Assembly: GCA_017523185.1 (NCBI GenBank)
Contig: JAFWXB010000424.1
Location: 1 to 9,037, forward strand
Direction: 5' to 3'
Source: Lachnospiraceae bacterium
GTDB lineage: Bacteria > Bacillota_A > Clostridia > Lachnospirales > Lachnospiraceae
Length of the DNA stretch: 9,037 nucleotides
Below the pieces are notes generated by a model, which saw only the letters and a program-made list of their open reading frames with translations, made no database searches and was not told the DNA's origin. Shown here piece after piece: positions 1-6,461 of the stretch (positions are counted from its first letter, which is position 1; each line of letters starts with the position of its first letter). Made by a program: the position numbers and the translations under genes.

Positions 1-171
1 GCATTTGTACAAATACCAAACTCTTTACCAAATCCAATGCACAAACCAAAAGGCTGTTATTTTGCACCACGTTGTCCATATGCAACAGAACAATGTGATA
101 CGCAAATGCCAGCAATAAAGACATTGGAAAATGGAAGACAAATTCGTTGTTTTTTCTATGATAAAATTTAG
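1..171 (+). CDS. Oligopeptide/dipeptide ABC importer ATPase, OppD/DppD type (C-terminal end only)
   Basis: Frame 1 is open from the left edge to a TAG at 169-171, giving the last 56 residues of a protein whose body lies outside the window. The visible part is the C-terminal extension typical of peptide-importer ATPases: a proline-rich NSLPNPM stretch, then GCYFAPRCPYATEQC and a last cysteine near the end. The cysteines, at fragment residues 19, 25, 32 and 50, are spaced C-x5-C-x6-C-x17-C. In some DppD proteins of known structure, cysteines in this extension bind a [4Fe-4S] cluster; that this one does is inference. The next gene starts 13 bases downstream and encodes the partner ATPase, so the two are surely co-transcribed. 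The membrane and substrate-binding subunits are presumably further left. OppD and DppD cannot be told apart from this fragment. Confidence 0.88.
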   Translation, partial: AFVQIPNSLPNPMHKPKGCYFAPRCPYATEQCDTQMPAIKTLENGRQIRCFFYDKI

Positions 172-184
172 ATAAGGAAGAAAT

Positions 185-1174
185 ATGAAAAAAGAAACAA
201 GTAATCATCAGGAAATTTTACTGGAAACTTCCAATCTATCTGTGAATTTTCCTGTAAAAAAAGAAGTGCCTTTTTCCAAACAAAAATATTTACAAGCAGT
301 AACGGATGTGTCCATTCGCATTTACAAAGGGGAAACATTTGGACTTGTAGGAGAAAGTGGTTGTGGAAAATCTACATTTGCAAATACTACATTGGGACTT
401 TTAAAGCCAACATCAGGGACAATTTTTTTTGATGGAGAAGATTTGGGAACTATTTCAAAAGTACAAGCAAAAGAACTTCGAAAAAGAATGCAAAAGATTT
501 TTCAAGACCCAAGTTCTTCGTTAAATCCTCGTTTTACTGTATTTGAATTAATTTCAGAGCCACTTACGATTCGTGGTGGTTATTCAAAACAGCAAAAGAA
601 AGAATTGGTTATTACTCTATTAAAGAAAGTGGGATTAAGTGAAGCAGATTTATATCGTTATCCATCGGATTTTTCAGGAGGACAACAACAGCGTATTGCG
701 ATTGCTCGTGCATTAATTTTAAAACCGGATTATTTGGTATGTGATGAACCTGTAAGTGCATTAGATGTGTCTGTACATGCACAGATTTTAAATTTGCTTA
801 TGGAAATGCAAAGAGAAATGGGAATTACGTATCTGTTTATTTCCCATAATCTAGCCGTTGTAAAGAAAATGTGTGACCGTTTGGCAATTATGTATCTTGG
901 AAAAGTTGTAGAATATGGAAATGCAGAAAAGATTTTTACAAATCCATTACATCCATATACAAAAGCCTTGATTTCTTCTGTTTTGGATATTGATATTCAT
1001 GCAAAAAAAGAGCGTGTTACGTTGCAAGGTGATGTATCAAGTCCAATTGACCCACCAATCGGTTGTCGTTTTTGTAAACGTTGTCCAAATGCAAAGCTAA
1101 GATGTGAAATAACACCATGTTCTCTTGTAGAAGTAGAAAAAGACCATTTTGTATCTTGTAATTCGTTAAAGTAG
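185..1174 (+). CDS. Oligopeptide/dipeptide ABC importer ATPase, OppF/DppF type
   Basis: A complete 329-residue cytoplasmic ATPase, the usual length for OppF/DppF, which pairs with the OppD-type ATPase upstream to power peptide uptake through a two-permease channel. All nucleotide-binding motifs are intact: Walker A GESGCGKST (residues 56-64), Q-loop Q107 in FQDP, signature SGGQQQR (164-170), Walker B YLVCDE (183-188), D-loop SALD (191-194) and switch H221. The family's C-terminal extension follows, with NPLHPYT at 253-259 and cysteines 294, 300, 307 and 325 in exactly the spacing of the upstream partner, plus extra C297 and C312. The start is supported by AAGGAAG at 174-180, four bases ahead of the ATG. 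No convincing terminator separates it from the lipoprotein gene 52 bases downstream. Substrate (di- or oligopeptide) is not decidable from the sequence. Confidence 0.93.
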   Translation: MKKETSNHQEILLETSNLSVNFPVKKEVPFSKQKYLQAVTDVSIRIYKGETFGLVGESGCGKSTFANTTLGLLKPTSGTIFFDGEDLGTISKVQAKELRKRMQKIFQDPSSSLNPRFTVFELISEPLTIRGGYSKQQKKELVITLLKKVGLSEADLYRYPSDFSGGQQQRIAIARALILKPDYLVCDEPVSALDVSVHAQILNLLMEMQREMGITYLFISHNLAVVKKMCDRLAIMYLGKVVEYGNAEKIFTNPLHPYTKALISSVLDIDIHAKKERVTLQGDVSSPIDPPIGCRFCKRCPNAKLRCEITPCSLVEVEKDHFVSCNSLK

Positions 1175-1226
1175 ATTTAGTGTTAATTTTGTGATTTATA
1201 AATAATAAAGAAAGAAGGATAAAAAA

Positions 1227-1745
1227 ATGAAAAAAAATCGTTACAACGCACTTTTATTAGGTGCAATTTTAGCAATGTCAGTTTCTATGTCAGCGTGTGG
1301 AAATAACGCAAATACAAATTCGAATACAGATACAGAAATATCAGCAATACAAAATGCAGGAAATATACAACAAAATAGTAATCAGGAAACAGAAGTGGCT
1401 TTTAAAACAGGTGTATATAGTGGAACATATACAAAAGAAGCAATGGGTTCTGAAATTGTGTATAAATATTCGTTTGATTTGAAAGAAGATAATACTTATA
1501 CATATCAAGTAGCTTTTGATATGAGTGGAAAGGAATATACAAATGAAGAAATTGGTACTTATACAGTAGAAGGAACACTCTTAACACTTACTCCGGAAAC
1601 TCCATTAAAAGATTTAGATGCTTCTATTACAGGAAAGATACAAGATGGAAAAATTACAGTAACAAGATGTGTATCAAGTTTTGCATCTGCACAGCAGGAA
1701 ATTGAAGCAGTATTTGGAGCAGAACATAGTACAAATGCAGAATAA
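1227..1745 (+). CDS. Small secreted lipoprotein of unknown function
   Basis: A 172-residue protein with a lipoprotein signal peptide: KKNR, a hydrophobic stretch LLLGAILAMSVSM, then SAC with the lipidated cysteine at residue 24. A disordered Asn/Thr/Ser-rich linker follows (about 25-57), which should hold the folded part away from the membrane. Residues 58-172 alternate short strand-like segments (GVYSGTYT, YKYSFDLKEDNTYTYQVAF, EIGTYTVEGTLLTLTP, KITVTRC) and look like a small beta-barrel or lipocalin-like domain; this is a fold impression, not an identification. AGAAGGA at 1213-1219 lies seven bases ahead of the ATG. It could be transcribed from the peptide-importer operon, since no terminator is visible before it. 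It is too short for a substrate-binding protein, and I do not recognise a named family. Confidence 0.85.
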   Translation: MKKNRYNALLLGAILAMSVSMSACGNNANTNSNTDTEISAIQNAGNIQQNSNQETEVAFKTGVYSGTYTKEAMGSEIVYKYSFDLKEDNTYTYQVAFDMSGKEYTNEEIGTYTVEGTLLTLTPETPLKDLDASITGKIQDGKITVTRCVSSFASAQQEIEAVFGAEHSTNAE

Positions 1746-1752
1746 GGTTTTA

Positions 1753-1782
1753 TTAACAACTTTATAAAGAAATAAATATAAT
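1753..1782 (+). promoter_or_regulatory. Putative promoter of the CydDC-like exporter genes
   Basis: TTAACA at 1753-1758 (five of six match to the -35 consensus), an 18-base spacer, then a perfect TATAAT at 1777-1782. Transcription would start near 1788-1790, about 60 bases before the exporter gene. Such boxes arise readily in AT-rich DNA, so position and spacing are the main support. Confidence 0.45.
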
Positions 1783-1813
1783 CGGGTAGGTTAGTAGTAT
1801 TTTCCTACCCGAT
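1781..1813 (+). promoter_or_regulatory. Perfect 10-bp inverted repeat: operator or weak terminator
   Basis: ATCGGGTAGG (1781-1790) is the exact reverse complement of CCTACCCGAT (1804-1813), with 13 bases between. The stem is GC-rich for this region. No clean T-run follows on either strand (ATTTAAC on plus, TATATTT on minus), which argues against a strong intrinsic terminator. The left arm overlaps the putative TATAAT box and start point, which would suit a repressor site in front of the exporter genes. A terminator for the lipoprotein gene remains the alternative. Confidence 0.55.
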
Positions 1814-1849
1814 ATTTAACTAAAAAATAGAAAGGCAGTATGAGAGTAT

Positions 1850-3730
1850 ATGATGATTAACAAACGACTGATTGCTACAGTCAGCGAAAGCAAAAAATAC
1901 ATTGTAGGAAATGTTGTTTTACAATGGATTTCTTTACTTGCTAATATTGTAATGATGATAACAATTACGGGGTTTCTTGCAGGATTGTATTATAGAAAAA
2001 TGGATGAAAATGATGTTACAACAACGCTTCTTATTATTGTTGCAGTTGTAATTGTGCGTTTTCTTTGTGCGATTGGTTCTACAAAGATGAGTTATTTATC
2101 CTCAAAGACCGTAAAAAAAGTATTACGAGAGATGATTTATAAAAAGTTATTGAAATTAGGAACTTCTTATAAAGAAAAAGTACAAACTTCAGAAATTGTG
2201 CAAGTAGCAGTAGAAGGTGTTGACCAATTAGAAACGTATTTTGGTGCATATTTGCCACAATTTTTCTATGCAATGCTTGCACCACTTACATTATTTTTTG
2301 TATTATCTTTTGTCAATATTCCATCAGCAATTGTACTTTTTTTATGTGTACCAATGATTCCAATAACAATTGCCATGATACAGCGTTGGGCAAAAAAATT
2401 ATTGGCAAAATACTGGGGGCAGTATACAGCTCTTGGTGATACATTTTTAGAAAATTTACAAGGACTTACAACATTAAAAATTTATCAATCAGATGAATTT
2501 AAAAATAAAGAAATGAATGAGCAATCCGAGCATTTTCGTAAAATTACAATGAAAGTATTAACTATGCAGTTAAATTCCATTACTATTATGGATTTGATTG
2601 CTTATGGGGGAGCAGCAATTGGTGTTATTTTATCCGTAACACAATACAAGTCCGGAAAAATCGAATTAGCAGAAGCATTAATTATTATTATGCTTTCGGC
2701 AGACTTCTTTATTCCAATGCGACAACTGGGGTCATTTTTTCATGTAGCTATGAATGGTATGGCAGCAAGTGACAAAATTTTTCGACTTTTGGATTTACCG
2801 GATAATAAAAACGAAGGCAAACAAATGATGCCACTAAATAGTGATATTGTATGTAGAAATCTTTCTTTTTCTTATGATAAAGATAATAATTATGAGGAAA
2901 AAGAGTATTATAAAAAAAATGAATCTCAAGAAAATAAAGATATAGAAAATAAAAAAGTATGTCAAGAAAAAACAAATAAAGATATAAAACATAAAGAAAA
3001 AATAGTTCAACAAACGAAAAGAGAAGTGCTTAAAGGAATTACTATGACATTTCCAAAAGGCAGTTTTACAGCGATTGTAGGAGAAAGTGGTTGTGGAAAA
3101 TCGACGATTGCTTCTATTTTAATGGGAAGAAATAAAAATTATCGAGGTTCTATTCAAGTTGGTGGTGTAGAATTAAGTGAAATTGCAGAGGATAGTTTAC
3201 TTGAGAATGTTACCTATATCAGTCATCAAAGTTTTTTATTTAAAGGTACAGTAAGAGAGAATCTGCTTATGGGAAATCCGTCTGCTTCAGATGAAGCATT
3301 ATGGAGTGTATTACAAACTGTAAAATTGGCAGAGTTTTTAAAATCTGAGAATGGTTTAGATACACAATTAACAGAAAAAGCAGGAAATTTATCAGGTGGA
3401 CAATGTCAGCGACTTGCGTTAGCAAGAGCACTTTTGCATAATACACAAGTATATATATTTGATGAAGCAACCTCAAATATTGATGTAGAAAGTGAAAATG
3501 ATATTATAGAGCAAATTTATCAGCTTGCAAAAGAAAAGACAGTTATTTTAATTTCACATCGATTGGCAAATGTCGTTGGTGCAAATCAAATTTATGTTTT
3601 AGATAAAGGAACGATAAAAGAATGTGGTTCACATGAAGCTTTATTAAAAGAACAAGGTGTGTATGCAAATTTATGGAATACACAGATGCGTTTGGAAAAT
3701 TATTCTGGTATAACACAAGAATATATTTAA
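1850..3730 (+). CDS. cydD: ABC exporter half-transporter, CydD-like, with an unusual charged insert in the ATPase domain
   Basis: A 626-residue fused permease-ATPase. About six membrane segments occupy residues 18-45, 56-76, 132-156, 157-178, 244-264 and 272-296. The permease part has CydD-like landmarks: YLPQ (134-137), VPMIP (167-171), GLTTLK (205-210) and FFIPMRQLG (286-294). The ATPase part has A-loop Y342, Walker A GESGCGKST (411-419), Q460, signature LSGGQCQR (514-521), Walker B VYIFDE (534-539) and H570, all intact. CydDC of E. coli is a heterodimeric inner-membrane exporter linked to thiol or haem traffic and cytochrome bd assembly; no cytochrome genes are in view, so the substrate is unknown and the symbol marks family only. 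Residues about 343-390 form a Lys/Glu/Asn-rich insert absent from a typical domain. ATG codons at 1850 and 1853 are both possible; GAGAG at 1842-1846 is better spaced for 1853. Confidence 0.88.
   Translation: MMINKRLIATVSESKKYIVGNVVLQWISLLANIVMMITITGFLAGLYYRKMDENDVTTTLLIIVAVVIVRFLCAIGSTKMSYLSSKTVKKVLREMIYKKLLKLGTSYKEKVQTSEIVQVAVEGVDQLETYFGAYLPQFFYAMLAPLTLFFVLSFVNIPSAIVLFLCVPMIPITIAMIQRWAKKLLAKYWGQYTALGDTFLENLQGLTTLKIYQSDEFKNKEMNEQSEHFRKITMKVLTMQLNSITIMDLIAYGGAAIGVILSVTQYKSGKIELAEALIIIMLSADFFIPMRQLGSFFHVAMNGMAASDKIFRLLDLPDNKNEGKQMMPLNSDIVCRNLSFSYDKDNNYEEKEYYKKNESQENKDIENKKVCQEKTNKDIKHKEKIVQQTKREVLKGITMTFPKGSFTAIVGESGCGKSTIASILMGRNKNYRGSIQVGGVELSEIAEDSLLENVTYISHQSFLFKGTVRENLLMGNPSASDEALWSVLQTVKLAEFLKSENGLDTQLTEKAGNLSGGQCQRLALARALLHNTQVYIFDEATSNIDVESENDIIEQIYQLAKEKTVILISHRLANVVGANQIYVLDKGTIKECGSHEALLKEQGVYANLWNTQMRLENYSGITQEYI
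2926..2995 (+). repeat. Degenerate tandem repeat inside the CydD-like insert
   Basis: Two A-rich units begin TCAAGAAAA at 2926 and 2962. Both contain ATAAAGATATA followed by an AAA-rich tail. They encode QENKDIENK (residues 360-368) and QEKTNKDIKHK (372-382), so the period is about 12-14 codons and the frame is kept. This suggests the insert grew by duplication or slippage. Confidence 0.5.
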
Positions 3731-3750
3731 AACAACAAAAATGTATAAGG

Positions 3751-3776
3751 CTACTACCGAAAGGTAGTGGATTTTT
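3751..3776 (+). terminator. GAAA-loop hairpin between the two exporter genes (possible attenuating terminator)
   Basis: CTACTACC (3751-3758) pairs with GGTAGTGG (3763-3770), eight pairs including one T-G, closed by a GAAA tetraloop and followed at once by ATTTTT. This is the shape of an intrinsic terminator with a short T-run. AGGC at 3748-3751 could also pair with GCCT at 3777-3780. It sits between two genes that should be made together, so partial termination or mRNA stabilisation is more likely than a full stop. Confidence 0.5.
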
Positions 3777-3803
3777 GCCTATGACAATAGAAAGGATTTA
3801 TTT

Positions 3804-5462
3804 ATGAAAAAACGAACCGGATTAAAAGTAATGCTTGGGTTAATTGGTATGGTAAAACCATTAACAGCGTATATGCTACTTGCTATTTTTATGGGAATAG
3901 TAGGACATTTATGTGCTACATTTATTACGATTTTTGGTGGTTATGCCGTACTTTCCGTATTGGGATTTGAAATTCCAATTTCTTTAACTATGATATTTGT
4001 ATCTGTATTGATATTTGCTGTAATGCGTGGCATTTTGCGTTATGCAGAACAATCGTGTAATCATTTTATTGCATTTAAGTTACTTGCATTGATTCGTGAT
4101 AAAGTATTTCAAGCTCTTCGAAAACTCTGTCCTGCAAAATTAGAAGGAAAAGACAAAGGAAATTTAATTTCTATTATTACTTCTGATATTGAATTATTGG
4201 AAGTATTTTATGCACATACAATTTCTCCAATTGCAATTGCATTTTTATTTAGTGTAATTATGTGTGTATTTATTGGAAAGATTCATGTGTTATTAGGTGT
4301 GATTGCCTTTATGGCATATTTTGTGGTTGGTGTATGTATTCCACTTTGTATTTCTAAAATGAGTGGAGATAGTGGAATAAAATTTCGTTCAAAATCAGGG
4401 GAATTGAGCAGTTTTGTATTAGATAGTCTGCGAGGACTTTCTGAAATCTTACAATATGGACAAGGGAAAAAACGTTTGGAAGAAATGAATAATCGAACAG
4501 ACGATTTATCCATAGAGGAAGAAGAACTGAAAAAAGTAACAGGACGAAATATGGCAATTACAAATACGGTTATTTTAATATTTGATTTTGTTATGTTATT
4601 TACAGCAGCAGATTTCTATCAAAAACAAGAGATTTCTTTTGTAGGACTTTTAATTTCTGTAATATCCCTTATGAGTTCATTCGGACCTGTGGTAGCACTT
4701 GCAAACTTAGGCAGTACCTTGCAAAATACATTTGCAGCAGGAAATCGTGTACTTGATATTTTAGAAGAAACACCAATGGTAACAGATATTATAGGAAAAG
4801 AAGAAATCAATTTTACAGGCGTATCAGTACAGAATGTAACATTTTCTTATGAAAAAGAAGAAATTTTATCAGATGTTTCTGTGGAAATTCCAAATCATTC
4901 GATTGTAGGAATTGCAGGACGTAGTGGAAGTGGAAAATCTACATTATTAAAATTATTGATGCGTTTTTGGAATGTAGAACAAGGGACGATAAAAATTTCG
5001 AATACCGATATTCAAGATATTAACACAACAAATTTGCGAACTATGGAAAGTTTTGTCACACAAGAAACACATTTGTTCCATGATAGCATTAAAAACAATT
5101 TGCGAATTGCAAAATTAGATGCAACAGAAGAAGAACTCATAGAAGCGTGCAAAAAAGCATCTATTCACGATTTTATTATGACCTTGCCACAAGAGTATGA
5201 TACGCAAGTAGGAGAATTAGGAGATACGCTTTCGGGTGGAGAACGTCAGAGATTAGGTTTAGCAAGAGCCTTTTTACATGATGCACCACTTATGCTCTTA
5301 GATGAACCTACCAGTAACTTGGACAGTCTAAATGAAGGCATTATTTTAAAATCGTTAAAAGAAGAACAAAAAGGAAAAACCATTGTATTGGTATCGCACA
5401 GACAATCTACCATGCGAATTGTAGACAATATGTATTCCGTAGAACATGGAAGAATAAGTTAA
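3804..5462 (+). CDS. cydC: ABC exporter half-transporter, CydC-like
   Basis: A 552-residue fused permease-ATPase, close to the length of known CydC proteins. Membrane segments lie near residues 20-50, 58-78, 136-158, 160-184, 250-270 and 276-300. RYAEQSCNH (79-87) matches the RYxERxxxH region of CydC. ATPase motifs are complete: A-loop Y349, Walker A GRSGSGKST (372-380), Q420, signature LSGGERQR (476-483), Walker B LMLLDE (496-501) and H532. It should pair with the CydD-like subunit 73 bases upstream; both have intact catalytic glutamates (E501 here, E539 there), so neither ATP site looks dead by that test. GAAAGGA at 3790-3796 is seven bases before the ATG. Cargo is not visible from sequence: thiols or haem by family, but another small molecule is equally possible here. 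The symbol marks family membership only. Confidence 0.88.
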   Translation: MKKRTGLKVMLGLIGMVKPLTAYMLLAIFMGIVGHLCATFITIFGGYAVLSVLGFEIPISLTMIFVSVLIFAVMRGILRYAEQSCNHFIAFKLLALIRDKVFQALRKLCPAKLEGKDKGNLISIITSDIELLEVFYAHTISPIAIAFLFSVIMCVFIGKIHVLLGVIAFMAYFVVGVCIPLCISKMSGDSGIKFRSKSGELSSFVLDSLRGLSEILQYGQGKKRLEEMNNRTDDLSIEEEELKKVTGRNMAITNTVILIFDFVMLFTAADFYQKQEISFVGLLISVISLMSSFGPVVALANLGSTLQNTFAAGNRVLDILEETPMVTDIIGKEEINFTGVSVQNVTFSYEKEEILSDVSVEIPNHSIVGIAGRSGSGKSTLLKLLMRFWNVEQGTIKISNTDIQDINTTNLRTMESFVTQETHLFHDSIKNNLRIAKLDATEEELIEACKKASIHDFIMTLPQEYDTQVGELGDTLSGGERQRLGLARAFLHDAPLMLLDEPTSNLDSLNEGIILKSLKEEQKGKTIVLVSHRQSTMRIVDNMYSVEHGRIS

Positions 5463-5630
5463 AATAATATGAGTTTCATAATAAACGTGAGTTCGATAAA
5501 ATACTAAAAATGTAAAAAAATATAGATTTGATTATTAAAATACAATTTTTATAAAATATTTCTTTATTTTTTTATATAATTCTTCTGAAATATTTCGATA
5601 TTTTACTAAAAATATATTTAAAACATCACT

Positions 5631-5674
5631 TTGCCTATGAAAATGTAACTTTTCGTGTATATTTTTATAGGCAA
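5631..5674 (+). terminator. Candidate hairpin downstream of the exporter genes
   Basis: TTGCCTAT (5631-5638) and ATAGGCAA (5667-5674) form an 8-bp stem. Inside it GAAAA (5639-5643) can pair with TTTTC (5650-5654). TTTTCATT follows on the plus strand. It lies about 170 bases after the CydC-like stop codon and may end that transcript, but the long interior and broken T-run make it weak. Confidence 0.3.
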
Positions 5675-5720
5675 TTTTCATTCCATATTTTGATTTTTGA
5701 ACTCACATTATATGAATATA

Positions 5721-5750
5721 TCCTCTCTTAATTGTAGACATAAGAGAAGA
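5721..5750 (-). terminator. Candidate hairpin downstream of the VTNSSSSS gene
   Basis: TCCTCTCTTA (5721-5730) pairs with TAAGAGAAGA (5741-5750) with one mismatch around a 10-base loop, just past the stop codon of the minus-strand gene. The T-run on that strand is poor (TATATTCATA), so this is only a possible terminator. Confidence 0.3.
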
Positions 5751-5759
5751 ATATTAATA

Positions 5760-6302
5760 TTATATATCGTCGTTATTATTATCAGGAATTTTATAGGAAT
5801 CTATAATATCTCCTCTTTGATTTCTGACAGTAACAAGTACTCCGTCTTCAACATCTTCCCATTCTTCTTCGAATAAATCTTCAACATTTCCATAGTTGGT
5901 ATTTTCATAATAGCGTTCTTTCGTAGTATAATCATAAGTTATTTCGCTACCAATTCCAAGGTCTTCATAATCAATCATAGATTCTAGTTTGATTTTAGCG
6001 AAATCTTCACGTTTTAACTGTTTAATTTCTTCCGTTTGTCCATCAGAGAAATCAAATTCTTCAGGTAGTGATTCATCAGCAAAATTAGAAGCAAACCATT
6101 TTTTCATTTCATTAAGTAAGTCTTCGCCGGATTCTAAGTTTTCAAAATCGGTTTTCGATAAATTAAAATCCATATCTCCAACCATGGAATTATTTCCACT
6201 ATTATAATCAGCAGAGTATTGTTTGTTGTCTTTTGTATGAATCGTTACCATTACATAGGAACTGCTACTGGAATTTGTGACAAAATCAGTTCTAATTTTC
6301 AT
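5760..6302 (-). CDS. Acidic protein with conserved-looking N-terminal VTNSSSSS tag, function unknown
   Basis: A 180-residue soluble protein beginning MKIRTDFVTNSSSSSYVMV. From memory, short tags of the form RxDFVTNSSSSSF/Y head many otherwise different hypothetical proteins of Clostridia; I know of no established function. The five serines use mixed codons (TCC AGT AGC AGT TCC), so the run is not a simple DNA repeat. After the tag comes a strand-like stretch (YVMVTIHTKDNKQYSADY), then a strongly acidic body with EDLFEEEWEDVEDG at 141-154 and an Asn/Asp-rich end. No membrane segment, signal peptide or catalytic motif is visible. The frame stays open upstream to 6443, but AAGGAG seven bases before the ATG at 6302 and a promoter at 6415-6443 fix the shorter start. 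It diverges from the DUF3793 gene. Confidence 0.8.
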   Translation of the reverse strand: MKIRTDFVTNSSSSSYVMVTIHTKDNKQYSADYNSGNNSMVGDMDFNLSKTDFENLESGEDLLNEMKKWFASNFADESLPEEFDFSDGQTEEIKQLKREDFAKIKLESMIDYEDLGIGSEITYDYTTKERYYENTNYGNVEDLFEEEWEDVEDGVLVTVRNQRGDIIDSYKIPDNNNDDI

Positions 6303-6355
6303 AAAATATCTCCTTTTTGATTTTTGTATGAGTAAGAGTTTTATAATCATAATTA

Positions 6356-6391
6356 AAGTACTAAAAACTTTAGTTTTTAAGAAAAGTACTT
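6356..6391 (-). other. Nested inverted repeat in the leader of the VTNSSSSS gene
   Basis: AAGTACT (6356-6362) and AGTACTT (6385-6391) are inverted copies. Inside, TAAAAACT (6362-6369) pairs with AGTTTTTA (6372-6379), so an inner or an outer hairpin can form. It lies in the roughly 105-base untranslated leader predicted for the minus-strand gene, and could be an RNA structure or a protein-binding dyad. Much of it is A/T, so chance is possible. Confidence 0.4.
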
Positions 6392-6414
6392 GTATGAATT
6401 TAGTGTATATATCA

Positions 6415-6443
6415 ATTATAGAAAAGTAAGATAGAATTATCAA
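6415..6443 (-). promoter_or_regulatory. Promoter for the VTNSSSSS gene
   Basis: Read on the minus strand: TTGATA (6443-6438), a 17-base spacer, then a perfect TATAAT (6420-6415). Transcription would start near 6408 and give a leader of about 105 bases before the ATG at 6302. The spacing is ideal and the boxes match at 11 of 12 positions, good even for AT-rich DNA. Confidence 0.65.
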
Positions 6444-6461
6444 TAAAAAATATAAAGAATA

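Larger units (their letters stand above)
5463..5759. other. AT-rich intergenic gap, possible remnant of a small inverted-repeat element
   Basis: No gene is supported in these 297 bases between two convergent genes. GTGAGTTC (5487-5494) is matched by its reverse complement GAACTCAC (5699-5706), and the flanks continue the symmetry imperfectly: TTCATAATAAAC before the left copy against TTCATATAAT read inward on the right. The interior is very AT-rich and includes another inverted pair, TTGCCTAT (5631-5638) and ATAGGCAA (5667-5674). A degenerate miniature transposable element would look like this. Without a clear target-site duplication or second copy, chance symmetry or terminator structure remain possible. 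Confidence 0.3.

Noticed and set aside
345..372. A 28-base stretch identical at 345-372 and 3075-3102
   Set aside because: Both copies encode the Walker A loop VGESGCGKS of ABC ATPases; shared codon use explains it without a mobile repeat or recombination.
2748..2975. A 75-residue minus-strand frame opposite the CydD-like gene
   Set aside because: Its Phe/Tyr/Leu-rich content is the antisense of the A-rich insert; no ribosome site.
5551..5596. Hairpin AAATATTTC / GAAATATTT as a terminator
   Set aside because: The stem is almost entirely A/T in a region where such pairings are expected by chance.
5463..5759. A CRISPR array, tRNA or small gene in the AT-rich gap
   Set aside because: There are no regularly spaced direct repeats, no cloverleaf arms and no frame with a ribosome site.
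6303..6443. In-frame extension of the tagged protein to an ATG at 6443, adding 47 hydrophobic residues
   Set aside because: It has no ribosome binding site, its first codons overlap the -35 and -10 boxes of the promoter, and the ATG at 6302 has AAGGAG at ideal distance. The hydrophobic look comes from AT-rich DNA.
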